Shown here: piece after piece, positions 1-30,541 of the stretch
How the letters are laid out: every line of letters begins with the position of its first letter
How positions within the stretch are numbered: the first letter of the stretch is position 1
Origin: Elysia crispata
Taxonomy: Eukaryota; Mollusca; Gastropoda; Plakobranchidae
Direction of reading: 5' to 3'
NCBI GenBank assembly: GCA_033675545.1
Contig: JAWDGP010006604.1
Coordinates: 125,001 to 189,000, forward strand
Length of the DNA: 64,000 nt
The notes under the pieces: model-generated
Databases searched by the model: none
The model's input: the letters and a program-made list of their open reading frames with translations, nothing else
Told to the model about the DNA's origin: nothing
Program-made: the position numbers and the translations under genes

Positions 1-429
1 TAGTTGTACTTTGTAAATGGACGAGAAACTGAAGTATAGCGTCAGAAAATTAAAACGGGTTACTTGATATCCTGAATACAGTTACTCTCCCCTGGCTAGA
101 CCCCTACTCAACTGCATGTATAAAAAGTTGTTGTTACTCTGCAAGTCTCATCTTTCTTACTCTTACTGATTTTCATAAGAATTTTGAGTATCTCAACTAA
201 GCTGAGCTTCTGCAGTTAAATTTAATTCTATTCTGGCTAAGGCGTGCTGGTTAATGCGGCTCCATAGGTCTACTTCAAGTAAAACGAAAAACCTAGTGAA
301 ACATCATTTCGAATTTCTGCTTAGAACTTACTTTAATTGTTTTTTTCTATAGGGCCTCTTTCTTCCAATCTGAGAGCTATCCATCATTTATAAGTATAAG
401 TAAAGGAATTTTTTGGTGGTGCTCATCAG
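1..429. other. Upstream intron or 5' flank of ACSF2, no coding feature
   Basis: AT-rich sequence with no recognisable exon. A good acceptor-like site (pyrimidine run then CTATAG) ends at 352. An exon opened there would meet an in-frame TAA at 401-403 before the conserved ACSF2 sequence, with no in-frame ATG after it. It is therefore probably a decoy or belongs to an untranslated exon. Confidence 0.5.
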
Positions 430-15317
<14,888 letters not shown>

Positions 15318-15715
15318 ATCGTTCAGTTGTGTGATCAAGAACATGGCGCATTTTTACCTGGTAACAATAGCTACCTCTTTTATATATATGCTTGAAAATT
15401 TAGAGTCTGTTCATGTCTTACTGAATGTGTGGTGATCAGTAGACTTAAGTTAATTTGTTTGCCCCAGAAAAGTGATTTCAGAAAAAATTGGTGTGTGTAT
15501 GTTTTTAAAAAAAAAGGAGTAGGTGTGTGAACATATCACAAAATTACATGTGTCCGATAAGAGGGAACCACGGCAAATGAAGTGATGACATTTTTTAAAA
15601 TTATTTTTCGTTTGCAAATATTTACCTACGAGTATGTCAATCACAAACGAAACCAAATCTTTCCTAGCATACATCAGGATTTTTATGTGTAATAAATTAG
15701 AAACAATTTTATTGT
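15318..15715 (+). other. ACSF2: Probable ACSF2 3' UTR with candidate poly(A) signal
   Basis: AT-rich sequence after the stop. The first canonical AATAAA is at 15691-15696. The UTR could extend further; another AATAAA lies at 17991-17996, just before the minisatellite. Confidence 0.4.
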
Positions 15716-16309
15716 TACTTCAATTTTATGTGATCATAGTGAGAAACATGTTTTGTATACTTTCCTATATTATGACACGTGACTCTTACAATCTTGGGAA
15801 GTGACCTCAAGTGACTCAAGGTTAGATGTTTTTGATGCAAGGTAACTCTTATAAATCTACATTTTTAATTATATCCAATGTTATTTCTATTGCAGCAGCA
15901 AACTTAGTGCAGCTTAAACTGGTTGTGATCATTCATCGCTTCATATAAAATATTTTCATTGCATCAGAAACTAAAGTTTGTCCTTTACATAAATGTTGCC
16001 TTCTTTTTAATGGTTTGTGATAGTGGTTAAAAGAAATGGACTGATTGATAAAGTTGATGATGACCATATTGATTGTATTATATGATATATTGAAGCTCAA
16101 TTAATCTAACTTTCATAGATTAGGCTCTTAGCTAATGGTACTATGGCTGCTATTCAGAGTATAATCATAATCTGTATTACTCAGACCTTAAAGACATTTC
16201 CATTTTCAATTGTATCATTGCTCAACTTGAAATTTGTTTTTGAAAACATTTGTGACCTAAGCTGAAAATATAATACATTCTTGTTAGATAAGTTTGACTA
16301 TATTACATG

Positions 16310-16380
<71 letters not shown>

Positions 16381-18090
16381 TTCTCTCTCTCTCTGTGTTT
16401 CTATCTGTCTGTTTCTTTCTGTCTGTCTCTGTCTCTCTCATCTTCTCTCCCTCTCTCCCTCCCTCTCTCTCTATCTCTGTCTGTTTCTGTCTGTCTCTCT
16501 TTTTCTCTCTCCCTCTCCTCACTCTGTCTCTCCCTCTCTACCTCTTTTTTTTTTGTGACACTCAGTGGTGTTTTAGGTATATAATAATGTAAAGGAGGAC
16601 CTTCGCAATTAACAAAACTTAGAAGAAAGGAATGGCACGAAAGGTAGGATGATCAACAGTAGTTATCTGAGATGAAACAAATGTTATTACTTTCGAGTCT
16701 TTGTGGACTTTCCCTTCCTGTCTTGTCTCAATTGGCTTTATCCCTCTTTCTGTGCTGCCTATTTGTTCACGGGCAAAAACTTTCATTTTTTATTTTCTAA
16801 CATGACATTAGCTGTCTCGTTTAAAAAGTGTGTAAAGGGTGTTTGCAAAATATGCACTTGTTGTAAAAAAACAAAGTGTTTAAATATTGTTTCACAAAAA
16901 AAAAAAAACAAAAAAAACAACCCTCAGCTATTGAGATTTTTTACATCAAGATTTCTTTAGAAAATTTTTGGAGCAGGCCTTAAGATCTGGCAATACATGT
17001 AGTTGATTCTTTGAAAAGAGTGTTTTTGCTGTCCTGAATGTGCTTAATTTTGACCTTTTTTTCTAGAGTGTGTCTTGTCACAAGGTGGCTCATTTTATGA
17101 TTGAACTGCATGTACTGGAGATTAACCTTCGAGTTTTATTTTAAAGGTCTTTTTTTCTTAATTTTTAAATTCTTTTCAAACTTTTCTTGCATTCTTTGAA
17201 AATACTTGATCTCTATTAAAACTTCTGTTCACCCCATGGATGCAGAATTCTGGTTGAAAAAATGAAATGCAGCACTGTTGAAAGGAAGAAGATGAAAAAG
17301 TTATTGAATCTGGGTTCTCTGTCACAACTGATGGTTCTCTGGGTTCTCTGTCATTATTTTCGTCATTTTTTTTTTATTGAGATTACATACGTTTTTCATG
17401 TTATTAAATACATTTCAACAGTCTATATTTAAAGGCAATATTCAAGTTAGAATACAATTCTGTTTCACAGGAATGGATTATGCACATCATTTAATAAGTT
17501 GGCTCATATTTGACAGCTCCTTAACAACCAATTCTAATGAGTAAGATGATGGAGGTTGGAATTTGAAGAACTAATGAACAAAAAGCGTCTGAAAGTGGAA
17601 AAACTTCTCTTTTTGTTACTACCTCCCCCAACCCTCAGTCTTAAAAAAATCAACAAAATTGTAAAAAAAAAAATTTTTAAAGAATTTATGCACATTTCAT
17701 CGCTGTGAAGCTTTGGAAAATAAATTTTTCCTAAATAGCAAATCCTTCAATTTTTACCAAGCAACGCTTTTAGACTGAGTGCCTAACAATCTGACATGTT
17801 TTTAGAAAGCAGCAATTTTGTTACAGGTTGATAAGGCAGGAAATATGCTATATAAATTTGTATTTAGGATCAAATTGTCAACTTTTCATTCCATTGATAT
17901 TACCTAACAAATATATGTAATAATCGTTAATCCTAGTTTTGGTAAAAGTCTTGTGTAACCAATATACAATAATTATATACAATAATTATCAATAAATCTG
18001 TGATATTACTCCAATCTGGTGTTTAACTTTGATTCCCTGGGTTATCTGATTTATCTCCCTTGATATCTTCGTGTGTAGGGGTATAACTCA
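15716..18090. other. Intergenic AT-rich sequence
   Basis: No gene seen. It contains the CT-rich array at 16312-16545 and several A or T runs, including a long A-rich stretch near 16895-16919. Confidence 0.6.
16312..16545 (+). repeat. (TC)n with degenerate CT/GT/TTC extension
   Basis: About 30 perfect CT units, then about 170 bp of decayed CT-rich sequence. Leu/Ser-rich frames over it are artefacts. Confidence 0.93.
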
Positions 18091-18092
18091 TT

Positions 18093-21057
18093 ATGAAAAT
18101 GATATTGTTCTCACACACAGAAATGGTATTCACACAAGGAAATGATACTGTTCTCACACACATAGAAATGGTATTATGGTATTATCACACACACACAGAA
18201 ATGGTACCATTTTCACACACAGAAAAATGCTACTTTTCTCACACACAAAGAAATGGTACTGTTCTCACACACAAAAATGGTACTTTTCTCACACACAGAG
18301 AAATGGCGCTGTTCTCACACACACAGAGATGGCGCTGTTCTCACACACAAAGAAATGGTACTGTTCTCACACACACAGAAATGATATGGTTCTCACTCAC
18401 GCAAATGGTACTGTTCTCTCTCACAAACACAGAAATAGTTTTGTTCTCACACTCACACAAATGGTACTGTTCTCACACTCACACAAATTGTACTGTTCTC
18501 ACACTCACACAAATGGTACTGTTCTCACACTCACACAAATGGTACTGTTCTCACACTCACACAAATGGCACTGTTCTCACACTCACACAAATGGTACTGT
18601 TCTCACACTCACACAAATGGTACTGTTCTCACACTCACACAAATGGTACTGTTCTCACACTCACACAAATGGTACTGTTCTCACACTCACACAAATGGTA
18701 CTGTTCTCACACTCACACAAATGGCACTGTTCTCGCACTCTCACAAATGGTACTGTTCTCACACTCACACAAATGGCACGGTTCTCACACATTGAAATGG
18801 TACTGTTCTAACACTCACGTAAATGGTACTGTTCTCACACTCACACAAATGGTACTGTTCTCACACTCACACAAATGGTACTGTTCTCACACTCACACAA
18901 ATGGTACTGTTCTCACACTCACACAAATGGTACTGTTCTCACACTCACACAAATGGTACTGTTCTCACACAAATGGCACGGTTCTCACACTTACACAAAT
19001 GGTACTGTTCTCACACTCACAAATGGTACTGTTCTCACACTCACACAAATGGTACTGTTCTCACACTCACACAAATTGTACTGTTCTCACACTCACACAA
19101 ATGGTACTGTTCTCACACTCACACAAATGGCACTGTTCTCACACTCACACAAATGGTACTGTTCTCACACTCACACAAATGGTACTGTTCTCACACTCAC
19201 ACAAATGGTACTGTTCTCACACTCACACAAATGGTACTGTTCTCACACTCACACAAATGGTACTGTTCTCACAATCACACAAATGGTACTGTTCTCACAA
19301 TCACGCAAATGGTACTGTTCTCACACTCACACAAATGGTAGTTTTGGTACTGTTCCCACACTCACACAAATGGTATTGTTCTCACACTCACACAAAAGAT
19401 ACTGTTTTCACACACAAATTGTACTGTTCTCAGACTTACACAAATGGTACTGTTTTCACACAAATGGTATCGTTCTCACACACAAATGGTACTGTTCTCA
19501 CACTCACACAAATGGTACTGTTCTCACATTCACACAAATGGCACTGTTCTCGCACGCAGACAAATGGTACTGTTCTCACACTCAAACAAAAGATACTGTT
19601 TTCACACACAAATGGTACCCTTTTCACACTTGCACAAATGGTACTGTTCTCACACTCACACAAATGGTATTGTTCTCACACACAAATGGTACTGTTCTCA
19701 TACCCACACAAATGGTATTGTTCTTTCACTCACACAAATGGTACTGTTCTAACACTCACACAAATGGTACTGTTCTCACACTCACACAAATGGTACTGTT
19801 CTCGCACGCAGACAAATGGTACTGTTCTCACACTCAAACAAAAGATACTGTTTTCACACACGCAGATGGTACTGTTCTCACACTCACACAAATGGTATTG
19901 TTCTCACACACAAATGGTACTGTTCTCATACTCACACAAAAGGTATTGTTCTCACACTCACGCAAAAATTGTACTGTTCTCAGACTTACAAAAATGGTAC
20001 TGTTTTCACACAAATGGTATCGTTCTCACACACAAATGGTACTGTTCTCACACTCACACAAATGGTACTGTTCTCACACTCACACAAATGGTATTGTTCT
20101 CACACTCACATAAATGGTATTGTTCTCACACTCACACACGCAGATGGTACTGTTCTCACACTCACACAAATGGTATTGTTCTCACACACAAATGGTACTG
20201 TTCTCATACTCACACAAATGGTATTGTTCTTTCACTCACACAAATGGTTTTGTTCTCACACGCAGACAAATGGTACTGTTCTCACACTCACACAAAAGAT
20301 ACTGTTTTCACACACGCAAATGGTACTGTCTCACACTCACACAAATTGTACTGTTTTCACACTCACATAAATGGTACTGATCTCACACTCACACAAATGG
20401 TATTGTTTTCACACCCACACGAATGGTTTTGTTTTCAAACATAGACACATAAATGGTACTGTTGTCACACTCATACACAGAAACGGTACTGTTCTCTCTC
20501 ATACACAGAAAAGGTATTGTTGTCACACACACAGAAATGATACTGTTCTGCCACACACAGAAATGGTACTATTCTCTCTCACACACAGAAATGGTACTGT
20601 TGTGACACACATAGAGAAACGATACATATCTTTCACACACAACAGAAATGTATTGTTCTCACACTCACACAAACTGTGCTGTTGTCACAATCATACAAAT
20701 GGTATTGTTTTCGCACTCACACAAATTGTATTGTTTTCGCACTCACACAAATGGTTTGTTTTCACACACAGACACATAGATGGTACTGTTTCCACACACA
20801 GACACAGAAATGGTACAGGTCTTCCACACACAAATGGTAATGCTCTCACGCAAACACCCAAATGGTACTGTTCTCTCTCAAAAACAAACAGGAATAGAAC
20901 TGTTCTCACACACACAAATAGTTCTGTTCTCTCCACACACACAAATGGTACTGTTTTCATACACAGAGACACACATGGCACTGTTTACACACATAGACAC
21001 ACAAATGGTTACTGTTCTAAAATACATACACAGAAATGGTACTTATTTCGAACGTAA
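18093..21057 (+). repeat. 26-bp minisatellite array, about 3 kb, open in three frames
   Basis: Head-to-tail units built on the core ATGGTACTGTTCTCAC followed by a CA/TCACAC-rich tail. The centre (about 18440-19400) is nearly uniform 26-bp units. The flanks (18093-18440 and 20400-21057) are diverged and vary in length. Blocks of variant units recur at larger spacing, for example about 550 bp (19417 and 19967) and about 252 bp (19552 and 19804), showing higher-order duplication. 26 is not a multiple of 3 and the unit lacks forward stops, so all frames stay open for long stretches; one frame runs 783 codons. I do not call it a gene. Confidence 0.96.
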
Positions 21058-22413
21058 TCAAGTAAACGAGAGCTGTTGGTTATAAATGAATTAAGTCTTT
21101 GGGTTCTCTCTATATAGTCTTATTAGACATATGCATGAGCTTCAGGTAATTTTCAATGTATTTTAAAAAAAAAAAACGGAGTGATATTGATGATAAGGTA
21201 AAATTTGGTATTGATAATATAAGTTTAGGCAGTGATGACAGAGAGCATGAAGGGAAAGTTCTGTTTAGCTTATAGATCTTAACATAATGCTGGAAGAGGT
21301 GTCAAACCTTGAAGTTACTGGAGCCTACAGGTCAAACAATGGCTCTTGGCTTATATAGAGTTAATTAACGGACAGGCCATGTGGTTAAACAATTGATAGA
21401 ATTACATCTAAAGGAAGATGATGAGATGAAGAAGAAAAAAAAGTTTATGCGGAGAGTATGAAAATGAAAAGAAACGCAACACCTCAAGAAATGAATTTTT
21501 CTTCTATTTTTGCTGTTCCAAATTGTATAAAAGCAATTGTAATTGGTATGAGTTTTTGTGGCATATGATATTGACGTCTGAAGGGAAGGAATATAGTGAT
21601 TGAAACTACATGTTTATGAATAACAAAACAAAAAAAAAAATGAAATTAATGTTTTATTTGGCGTTGATCTGCATCCGTAGAGCTTTTCAGATCCAGAGAA
21701 CTTTTTAAAGTTGTTTTATTTCTCCTATGTTTGCTTATAATTATATTTCAATATGTAGCTAAAGCTAGCTGGCTGTTCATGACTGGGTGAAATCTGTGAC
21801 TGGTCAGGGCGCCTGCGCTCTTCAATGGCACGTTTTGAGCAGGGTTTATCTCCCGTTAATGTTGGTATCATGTGACCCACGTGGACACATAAAATATTTT
21901 TCTCTCCACGAAACGATCCAAGCAAAAAAGTTATTTCTACACGCTCAATAAAACACGTTTACAGGCAAGGATTAGTAAAGGAAATTGAACTATCATAGAG
22001 ATTCTTCCTACATCATGGCTAAATGACCAACGATTTATTCCAACTCTGGAGTTTTGGCCTTTTGATAACCTGTTTCAATGGACCAGCAGCAAATCTATTT
22101 GGCTATTTCTCCATTGCTGCTTGGGATTCGGCACAGATTGTTTACCACGTACATCGAGCATGAGCATGTCAAAAACCGGTTCTGAGCAGTCAGTCTAGTT
22201 TTTGCACAATGGTCTTTGAAAAGGAGCTGTTGAAAAAGAAAAAGATCAAGAGGCGAGCCACATACCAAGACAAGATGTATAACGTGAAACGGGGAATTGA
22301 AATTCAAGGAGACGGGAAGAACAAATACGGTATAGAAAAAAGAAAGAGAGAAAGAGATAGCCAGTAGGAAAATGAGTGTTTGGAGAGAAAGACAAGATAG
22401 AGTGTGAGAGGAA

Positions 22414-22417
<4 letters not shown>
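21058..22417. other. Intergenic, no supported gene
   Basis: AT-rich. A Lys/Arg-rich 53-codon frame at 22211-22369 has an ATG and a stop, but no recognisable similarity and no splice context. Confidence 0.55.

Positions 22418-22502
<85 letters not shown>
22418..22502 (+). repeat. (AG)n microsatellite
   Basis: About 42 AG units flanked by purine-rich decayed sequence. Confidence 0.96.
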
Positions 22503-22506
<4 letters not shown>

Positions 22507-23261
22507 GAATGAGGAGGAGGGGATACTGGTCGGCGATAATGATGATAATGGCTGTATTAAGAACGACGATAAGAATAAACCAAGATTCTGATCGCGCTGT
22601 TTGTGAGAGAAGTCGTGAAATGACAAAGTCATAAAATAAAAACAAAAGGAAAAAAAAAACAAAAACAAAAACAAAACAAAAAATCGAGCAAACGGTTGGT
22701 TGTTGTTATACTCGCGGATGCCCAACAAACTCGATAGCAATGCCCATATACATGTATCGGGCGGCGGGTCCGAATAAGTTACATCTCGCCCACGTCACAT
22801 TTAAAGATACCGGTATTAACATTTCGATCAACTGATTTTGCTTAAAATTTTCACACTTGAAAATTGGATAAAGTTATCCATTATCAGGACTTATAGTTAA
22901 CGGACTCTTTGTTTTTGTTTTTGTTTTGTTTTTTAATTGATAAGAGATAGAGAACTTTTGTCTACTTCAAAATGCCTTTTTTGCTTCAAATTTTCGATAT
23001 CCAACTCATTTAAACTGATGTTGAGACATACTCAGGAAAGCGATAATCTAGATCATGTTATGAATTGGTTGTGATATCTGAGCATTTTCTGACAGTTCAG
23101 ATTGCTATCAGTGACAGCGAGCCAGCCTGGTTGTACAGTGGAACTACTGCGGTGTTGATCTACTCGTCCCTGCTCAGAAAGATTTCCACATTGCTATATT
23201 GGTAAACTTGCTTTTATAATATTGTACAGTTCATAAATTTTATTTTATTTAGAAGTCACTT

Positions 23262-23342
<81 letters not shown>

Positions 23343-24200
23343 GTGTGTGTATGTCTCTTTATATATATTTCGGCCCTCTCTCCTCTATGGTGCCCTCAAA
23401 GTTCTTTTGCTTCACTTTAAGTAAAGTCCAGGATACCCCTCTGTCGCCCTCTGTGCAATCTTTACCTGTCCTCTCTGTGGGTTTCTTTTCATTCCTCAGT
23501 AATGTTGCTTGACTGCCTGTTTTGTCTCCTGCCATTTCCCCCCTCTGACTCTTTTATTCTAATTATTTGTATGAATGTATTGCGTGCCTGTGGTTCATGC
23601 CTTCACAAAATTTGAAATTATCTTTTCATTAAATTTTATTTCTGAATCACTGGTAGATTATCAGGCCTTGAACGGGTCCTCGAATCAAAACCTCAAGAGG
23701 CTAATAGGAAATTGGCCACTTCTCTACTTCTGAAATATTGTTTGTAAGATTTCTTCAAACAGTTATTATAAACTATGAATACACCCATAAAAAGTATAGA
23801 GGGAATTCATACCTGACTAATGATTTAAATCTTTATGAAAATGAGTGTTCAATTGGGTCTTTATATAGATCTAGAATATACAATAGAGTAAACTTTTATT
23901 TCTTATTGCCGAGTTGAAGTCTCCCTTACTCAGCATATTCTCTACTTGGCGGAGGGATCAAAGAGTCTTTTGACATTGTGCAATGGATGGACTATTTTTT
24001 CTCCATATGTACTTTAGATGTTATCCCCTGTCTGACGTGGTTGATCCCAGCATCTATTTTTATCTCCCAAGCGTGACCAACATAGAGCACAGCATGAAGC
24101 ACATACAGCAGCAGTGTCGTAGCTGATTTGACCTTTTCACCTTAACATTAGGTTACTTCAACCTGACAAATTTTCTTCTTTAGCAGTGAGACAGAAATCC
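22503..24200. other. Intergenic, contains one (TC)n
   Basis: No gene recognised. A (TC)n microsatellite of about 33 units spans 23266-23331. A TACAGTGGAAC-like start at 23135 resembles a pogo end, but no matching right end was found. Confidence 0.55.
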
Positions 24201-24254
24201 GAATGATTTTTATCATCAAAAAACGCCACTACAACCACACTCATCATTATCGTT

Positions 24255-24258
24255 ATCG

Positions 24259-24294
<36 letters not shown>

Positions 24295-24679
24295 CGGTTC
24301 TTCTTCTTCTTCTTCTTTTTTATCTATTTTTCTTCTTGTTCTTCTTGCCCTTGTTCTTGTTCTCCTCTTCCTCCTCCTCTTCCAGCTTATCCTGCTCCTC
24401 CTCCTCCTCCTCCTCTTCCACCTTATCCTGCTCCTCCTCCTCCTCCTCCTCTTCCACCTTATCCTGCTCCTCCTCCACCTCCTCCTCCTCCTCCTCCTCC
24501 TCCTCCTCCTTCTTCTTCTTCTTCTTCTTCTTCTTCTTCTTCTTCTTCTTCTTCTTCTTCTTCTTCTTCTTCTTCTTCTTCTTCTTCTTCTTCTTCTTCT
24601 TCTTCTTCTTCTTCTTCTTCTTCTTCTTCTTCTTCTTCTTCTTCTTCTTCTTCTTCTTCTTCTTCTTCTTCTTCTTCTG
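24255..24679 (+). repeat. Compound (CAT)n-(CTT/CTC)n trinucleotide tract ending in long (TTC)n
   Basis: (CAT) units at 24258-24293, then imperfect TTC/CTC pyrimidine triplets, then about 55 nearly pure TTC units from about 24511 to 24677. On the other strand this is (GAA)n. Confidence 0.95.
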
Positions 24680-24897
24680 CTGATTTATTAATACTTTTTA
24701 AAAATTCTTTCTTATTATATGATTCCTAGTTACATTACTTGGCATTTTATTTTCCTCTTTCACATCTTTAATTCAACTCATGAATTAACACATCTTGTGC
24801 TTCCTTTCAACCTTTAATTATGTCTTTTTCTCTCCTCCCTTCACACACTTTCCCTCTTATTCTCTCGGTACTTGTCAGAGAAATTTTCGCATTGCTC

Positions 24898-24898
<1 letters not shown>

Positions 24899-24981
<83 letters not shown>

Positions 24982-25017
24982 TTCTTCTCTCTCTCTCTCT
25001 ATCTCTCTCTGTCTGTC
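24899..25017 (+). repeat. (TC)n microsatellite with decayed 3' side
   Basis: About 34 perfect CT units, then CT-rich sequence with TTC and TCTG interruptions. Confidence 0.95.
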
Positions 25018-25821
25018 TTTCCATGCTTACTCTTCCTTATTTCCCCTCCCTGGTTGAAGAAATAGATAATATTTCCGAAGTTCCTTCTTTTCATTATTGC
25101 CTAAACATACTTCCAACTTTTTTTAGTCTAGAATGGACTTTTCTTTTCTCTCAAAGGCATGATACATATTTTGTATTTAATCGAAACTTTGAATAGCCTA
25201 AGATAATTCTGTTGAAATAACGAATAATCTTGCAGCAAACGATAAAATCTTTCAACAAAATGCTTGTCGCAAATGCTTTTCACTAATTTTAGATACATAG
25301 AGTATTATATGCTTTGCGGCCATTATCTCAATTTTCTTTTGACATTCTATAAGTAAGATGTGAAAGCAGCCTTCAGTAAATTGCATGGAGCACAGTTTGC
25401 TGCTTTTCAACTTCAGATAATCCAATACTACTGTTGATAAAAATGGAAAACACATCATTTCTTTTTCTTTTTAGCAAATCTATTGAGTGAGGTGCTCAAA
25501 TTGTGTGAAGATTTTTTTGTTCATTGCGCACAGGCATTTGAAATTAAGTTGTTGTTTTTTCTGTATCTTTCTTTCTGTCCGTCTGTCTGCCTCTTTCTAT
25601 CTTCTCTCTTTCACTCTCTCTCTCTCTCTTTCTCTATCTTTCTCTGTGTCTCTCAGCGTAGATTCGATTGAATTTAGAAGAAAATGCATCCGAAATATTT
25701 ATGAACAGTGCTCTCTCTCTCTTTCTATCTCTTTGACTCAAAGGTAATTAGAGGAATGTCCGTCTGTTTATAATGTTTTGTATAACCCCTAACCCTCCTC
25801 CAACGTCACATTCTCTCTCGT

Positions 25822-25824
<3 letters not shown>
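25018..25824. other. Intergenic, CT-rich patches only
   Basis: Nothing gene-like seen. Degenerate CT-rich patches lie at 25565-25655. Confidence 0.5.

Positions 25825-25899
<75 letters not shown>
25825..25899 (+). repeat. (TC)n microsatellite
   Basis: About 37 CT units. Confidence 0.96.
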
Positions 25900-25901
<2 letters not shown>

Positions 25902-27367
25902 GCTCCATCTATCTTTCTCTTTCTCTTTATCTCCATCTGTATCTCTGTCAATATTGTTGTCTGTCTTTCGGCCAAGGTCTGTTCCGTCCGTCTGTCTCCC
26001 TCAGTGCTTTCTGAGGCTTGGAGCCCAGCCACCAAAACAAAGATGGTCCGTTACTCCATCAATAATTGAGCAGCAATAGGTGAACGCGAGGGGGGCGATA
26101 AACCGACACCATGCAAGGCAAACAGTCCGGCGTTCGGCGACCGTCAGGCCACGGTAACTGTCCCCGAGGTTTGTTGTCTTGTGTTGAGACCGTCACCTCT
26201 CGATCAGCCCAGGGGGATGCGCTTCAATACCGCGTGCATCCATGCACACATCGTGACACGTGAAGCTTAGAGAAAACTCTGGCCACATTTAGATCTAGAT
26301 CTAGATGTAAATTCAAATTTAGATTATGAAGTTTTTATGTTCCTGTCTGCAGAGGAATATTTCTAATGCAGTGATCGTTTTCGAAGTTGTGTGGGTGAGT
26401 TTGCGATAATTAATTTTACTTTTGCTTTGGTGATAATTTCGCATTATGCAGAAACTATTATTGAAATTTTATTCCTCTCTTACTTTCTCTCTCGTACACA
26501 TCCTCTCTTTCTCACTAATTTACTCTCATCTCCTTTTATTATTATATCTTTCCGCCACTCTTTTCTCTCGATCTCTGTCGTTCCATTTGTCTGCCTATCT
26601 CTGTCTGTGTCTGCCTCTCCCTTTCGCTTCTATTCCCCATCTAAATGTGCTCGGAGGGATTCTGTATAGAGCTAGTATTTATTTTTACATTTTCTGGTCT
26701 CTATACTTTATATACGTTAGGTGATCGTCACTTGGGGAAAAAAGCATAATCCCAAACATTTACACTTTTTAGCACATGGTGCTTCTTGGTCGTGCTTTAA
26801 AACAAACAAACAAAACAAAACACGACCATTGTCTTTAAATTTTCTACGATGTAACGTTATTTTTCTGGAATTACAATCTTCACCCTGTCATTTTAAACAA
26901 ACCAAATACTCTGTAAGAAAAGTGGTTTAGATTAGACCTTAGATCTAAGTATCAGATGAGATACTTTAGACCTAGCTTCAGGTCCTCCTCTCCACCTGCA
27001 GTGTTCAGTCTGTAATTACTCGCGAAGATGTTCACATCACAGGCTGTCATTGTCTTGTCTCACCGACACACAAGATTGCTGTCGGTAAAAGGGGGTCAAG
27101 CTAGGCCAATGCTTAGAGACTCCACTGTTTGGGGGTCAAGCTAGGCCAATGTTTAGAGACCCCACTTTTTGGGTGTCTTTGTAAGGTTGAAGTTACAAGC
27201 TACATGTCCTTATAAGGATATTCATCAATGTTTAGGTGAACATGGTAATCTTTTTGTCAGATAAAATTGATTGTTTTCCGTTCCATTGTTTTAGAGTCAG
27301 CTGTGCTATTTGAATTCGCTAGAACTGGTTGAAATACTCTTCCTCTGCTATTATTTGAATTTTAAAC
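25900..27367. other. Intergenic with CpG-richer patch and short duplication
   Basis: A CpG-richer patch spans about 26070-26270. AGATCTAGATCTAGAT lies at 26291-26306. A short tandem duplication of a GGGGTCAAGCTAGGCCAATG block lies at about 27091-27170. No supported gene. Confidence 0.5.
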
Positions 27368-27614
<247 letters not shown>

Positions 27615-28700
27615 CTGCGTTTCTCTTAAACATTTTGTCTTGTTCAATGTAGTGATACAGCTGATTCACTAGGGAATTATCCCTAGCCTTACCGGTATAG
27701 AAAATGTTAACTTAGCCGATCTTCTCGTGGGACATGACACATCTGAGAAGGTGAGACCCAAAGCGTTTCCAGCGACGACCAGCATGGTTCAATCCTGCCA
27801 CAAATTTCCTGTCCATTCGTCCGGCCACTCGGCCACAGCGGCGCATGATGAAATCAAAATGCCAGTCGATGTAGAAATGCTCAACAATTTTACCTTTCAA
27901 AGTTTACTTTCTGCTCGTAGCTAATACCTGTAGTGATAACACGAAGTTGGCAGTAGTGTGGGATAAGAAATCTAACTATTTTTCTTTTGCGCATGTCGCT
28001 CGAGAGATTTCTTTCGTTTTTTCTTTTTCTTTTTTTTTTTTTTTTTTTTTTGATAAACGATAAAAAGTAAGTGCGTTTTTTTTTTTGAGAAAATGAATAT
28101 AGAGTTTGTTCACTGAGCACGAGAAAGGTGCATTATTCAACCTCCAGTCTACAATTGGCTGTGACAACTTGTTGGAAGGATTGGAATAGTGGGCATGAAA
28201 ACGTCTTACAATAATCTATAGCGTTTGCATAAATAACTTAACTTAAAAGGTCATTCTGAATAATAGATATTGATAAAGAATTCCAGCATTTTGACCTCAA
28301 CATTGTACAGAATGCTTCTTGATTAATGAAAGATTGACCGAAAGATTGCATGCGTCTATGAAGGGTAAGTACAATAAAAACCACACACAATTATTTGTGA
28401 TATCGATTATTCATGAAAGTTCAACAACAGATTTGAGAGGCATTAAAGCAAAAACAAAACGTTAGAAAAAAAATAAAACTAGAAAGGAGAAAGTGTCAAA
28501 CTGTTCAACCAACGAACCACTGTTTGATTTAAAAGACTCCTAAATAAACGAAAACGTTCAATTCAACAAATTTGGTTGATGATTATATGGGAAAAGAAAG
28601 AACGAGGCTGAGAAAGAAAAAAGATCGCTAAATAGGAAGCGAGTGAGAGAGAAAAGGTTGGGGTGGATTAGTAAAAGGATATGAAAGGAAAGAGAGAGAT

Positions 28701-28702
<2 letters not shown>
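27615..28702. other. Intergenic, no supported gene
   Basis: Contains a T-run at about 28029-28051. The open frame on the minus strand at 27712-27900 is Arg/His-rich but unrecognised. Confidence 0.5.
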
Positions 28703-30428
<1,726 letters not shown>

Positions 30429-30445
30429 TAATAATAATAATGATG

Positions 30446-30540
<95 letters not shown>
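30429..30540 (+). repeat. (AAT)n trinucleotide repeat
   Basis: About 36 AAT units with two early ATG interruptions. Confidence 0.96.

Positions 30541-30541
<1 letters not shown>

Noticed and set aside
18093-20444. 783-codon His/Thr/Ser/Cys-rich ORF
   Set aside because: It is read-through of the 26-bp array. All three forward frames are equally open and there is no unique sequence, domain or codon signal, so it is listed as a repeat.
22211-22369. Lys/Arg-rich 53-codon ORF
   Set aside because: Too short, unrecognised, and running into purine-rich microsatellite flank.
23135-23155. Pogo-like end (TACAGTGGAAC) as a second MITE
   Set aside because: No matching inverted right end or TA duplication was found nearby.
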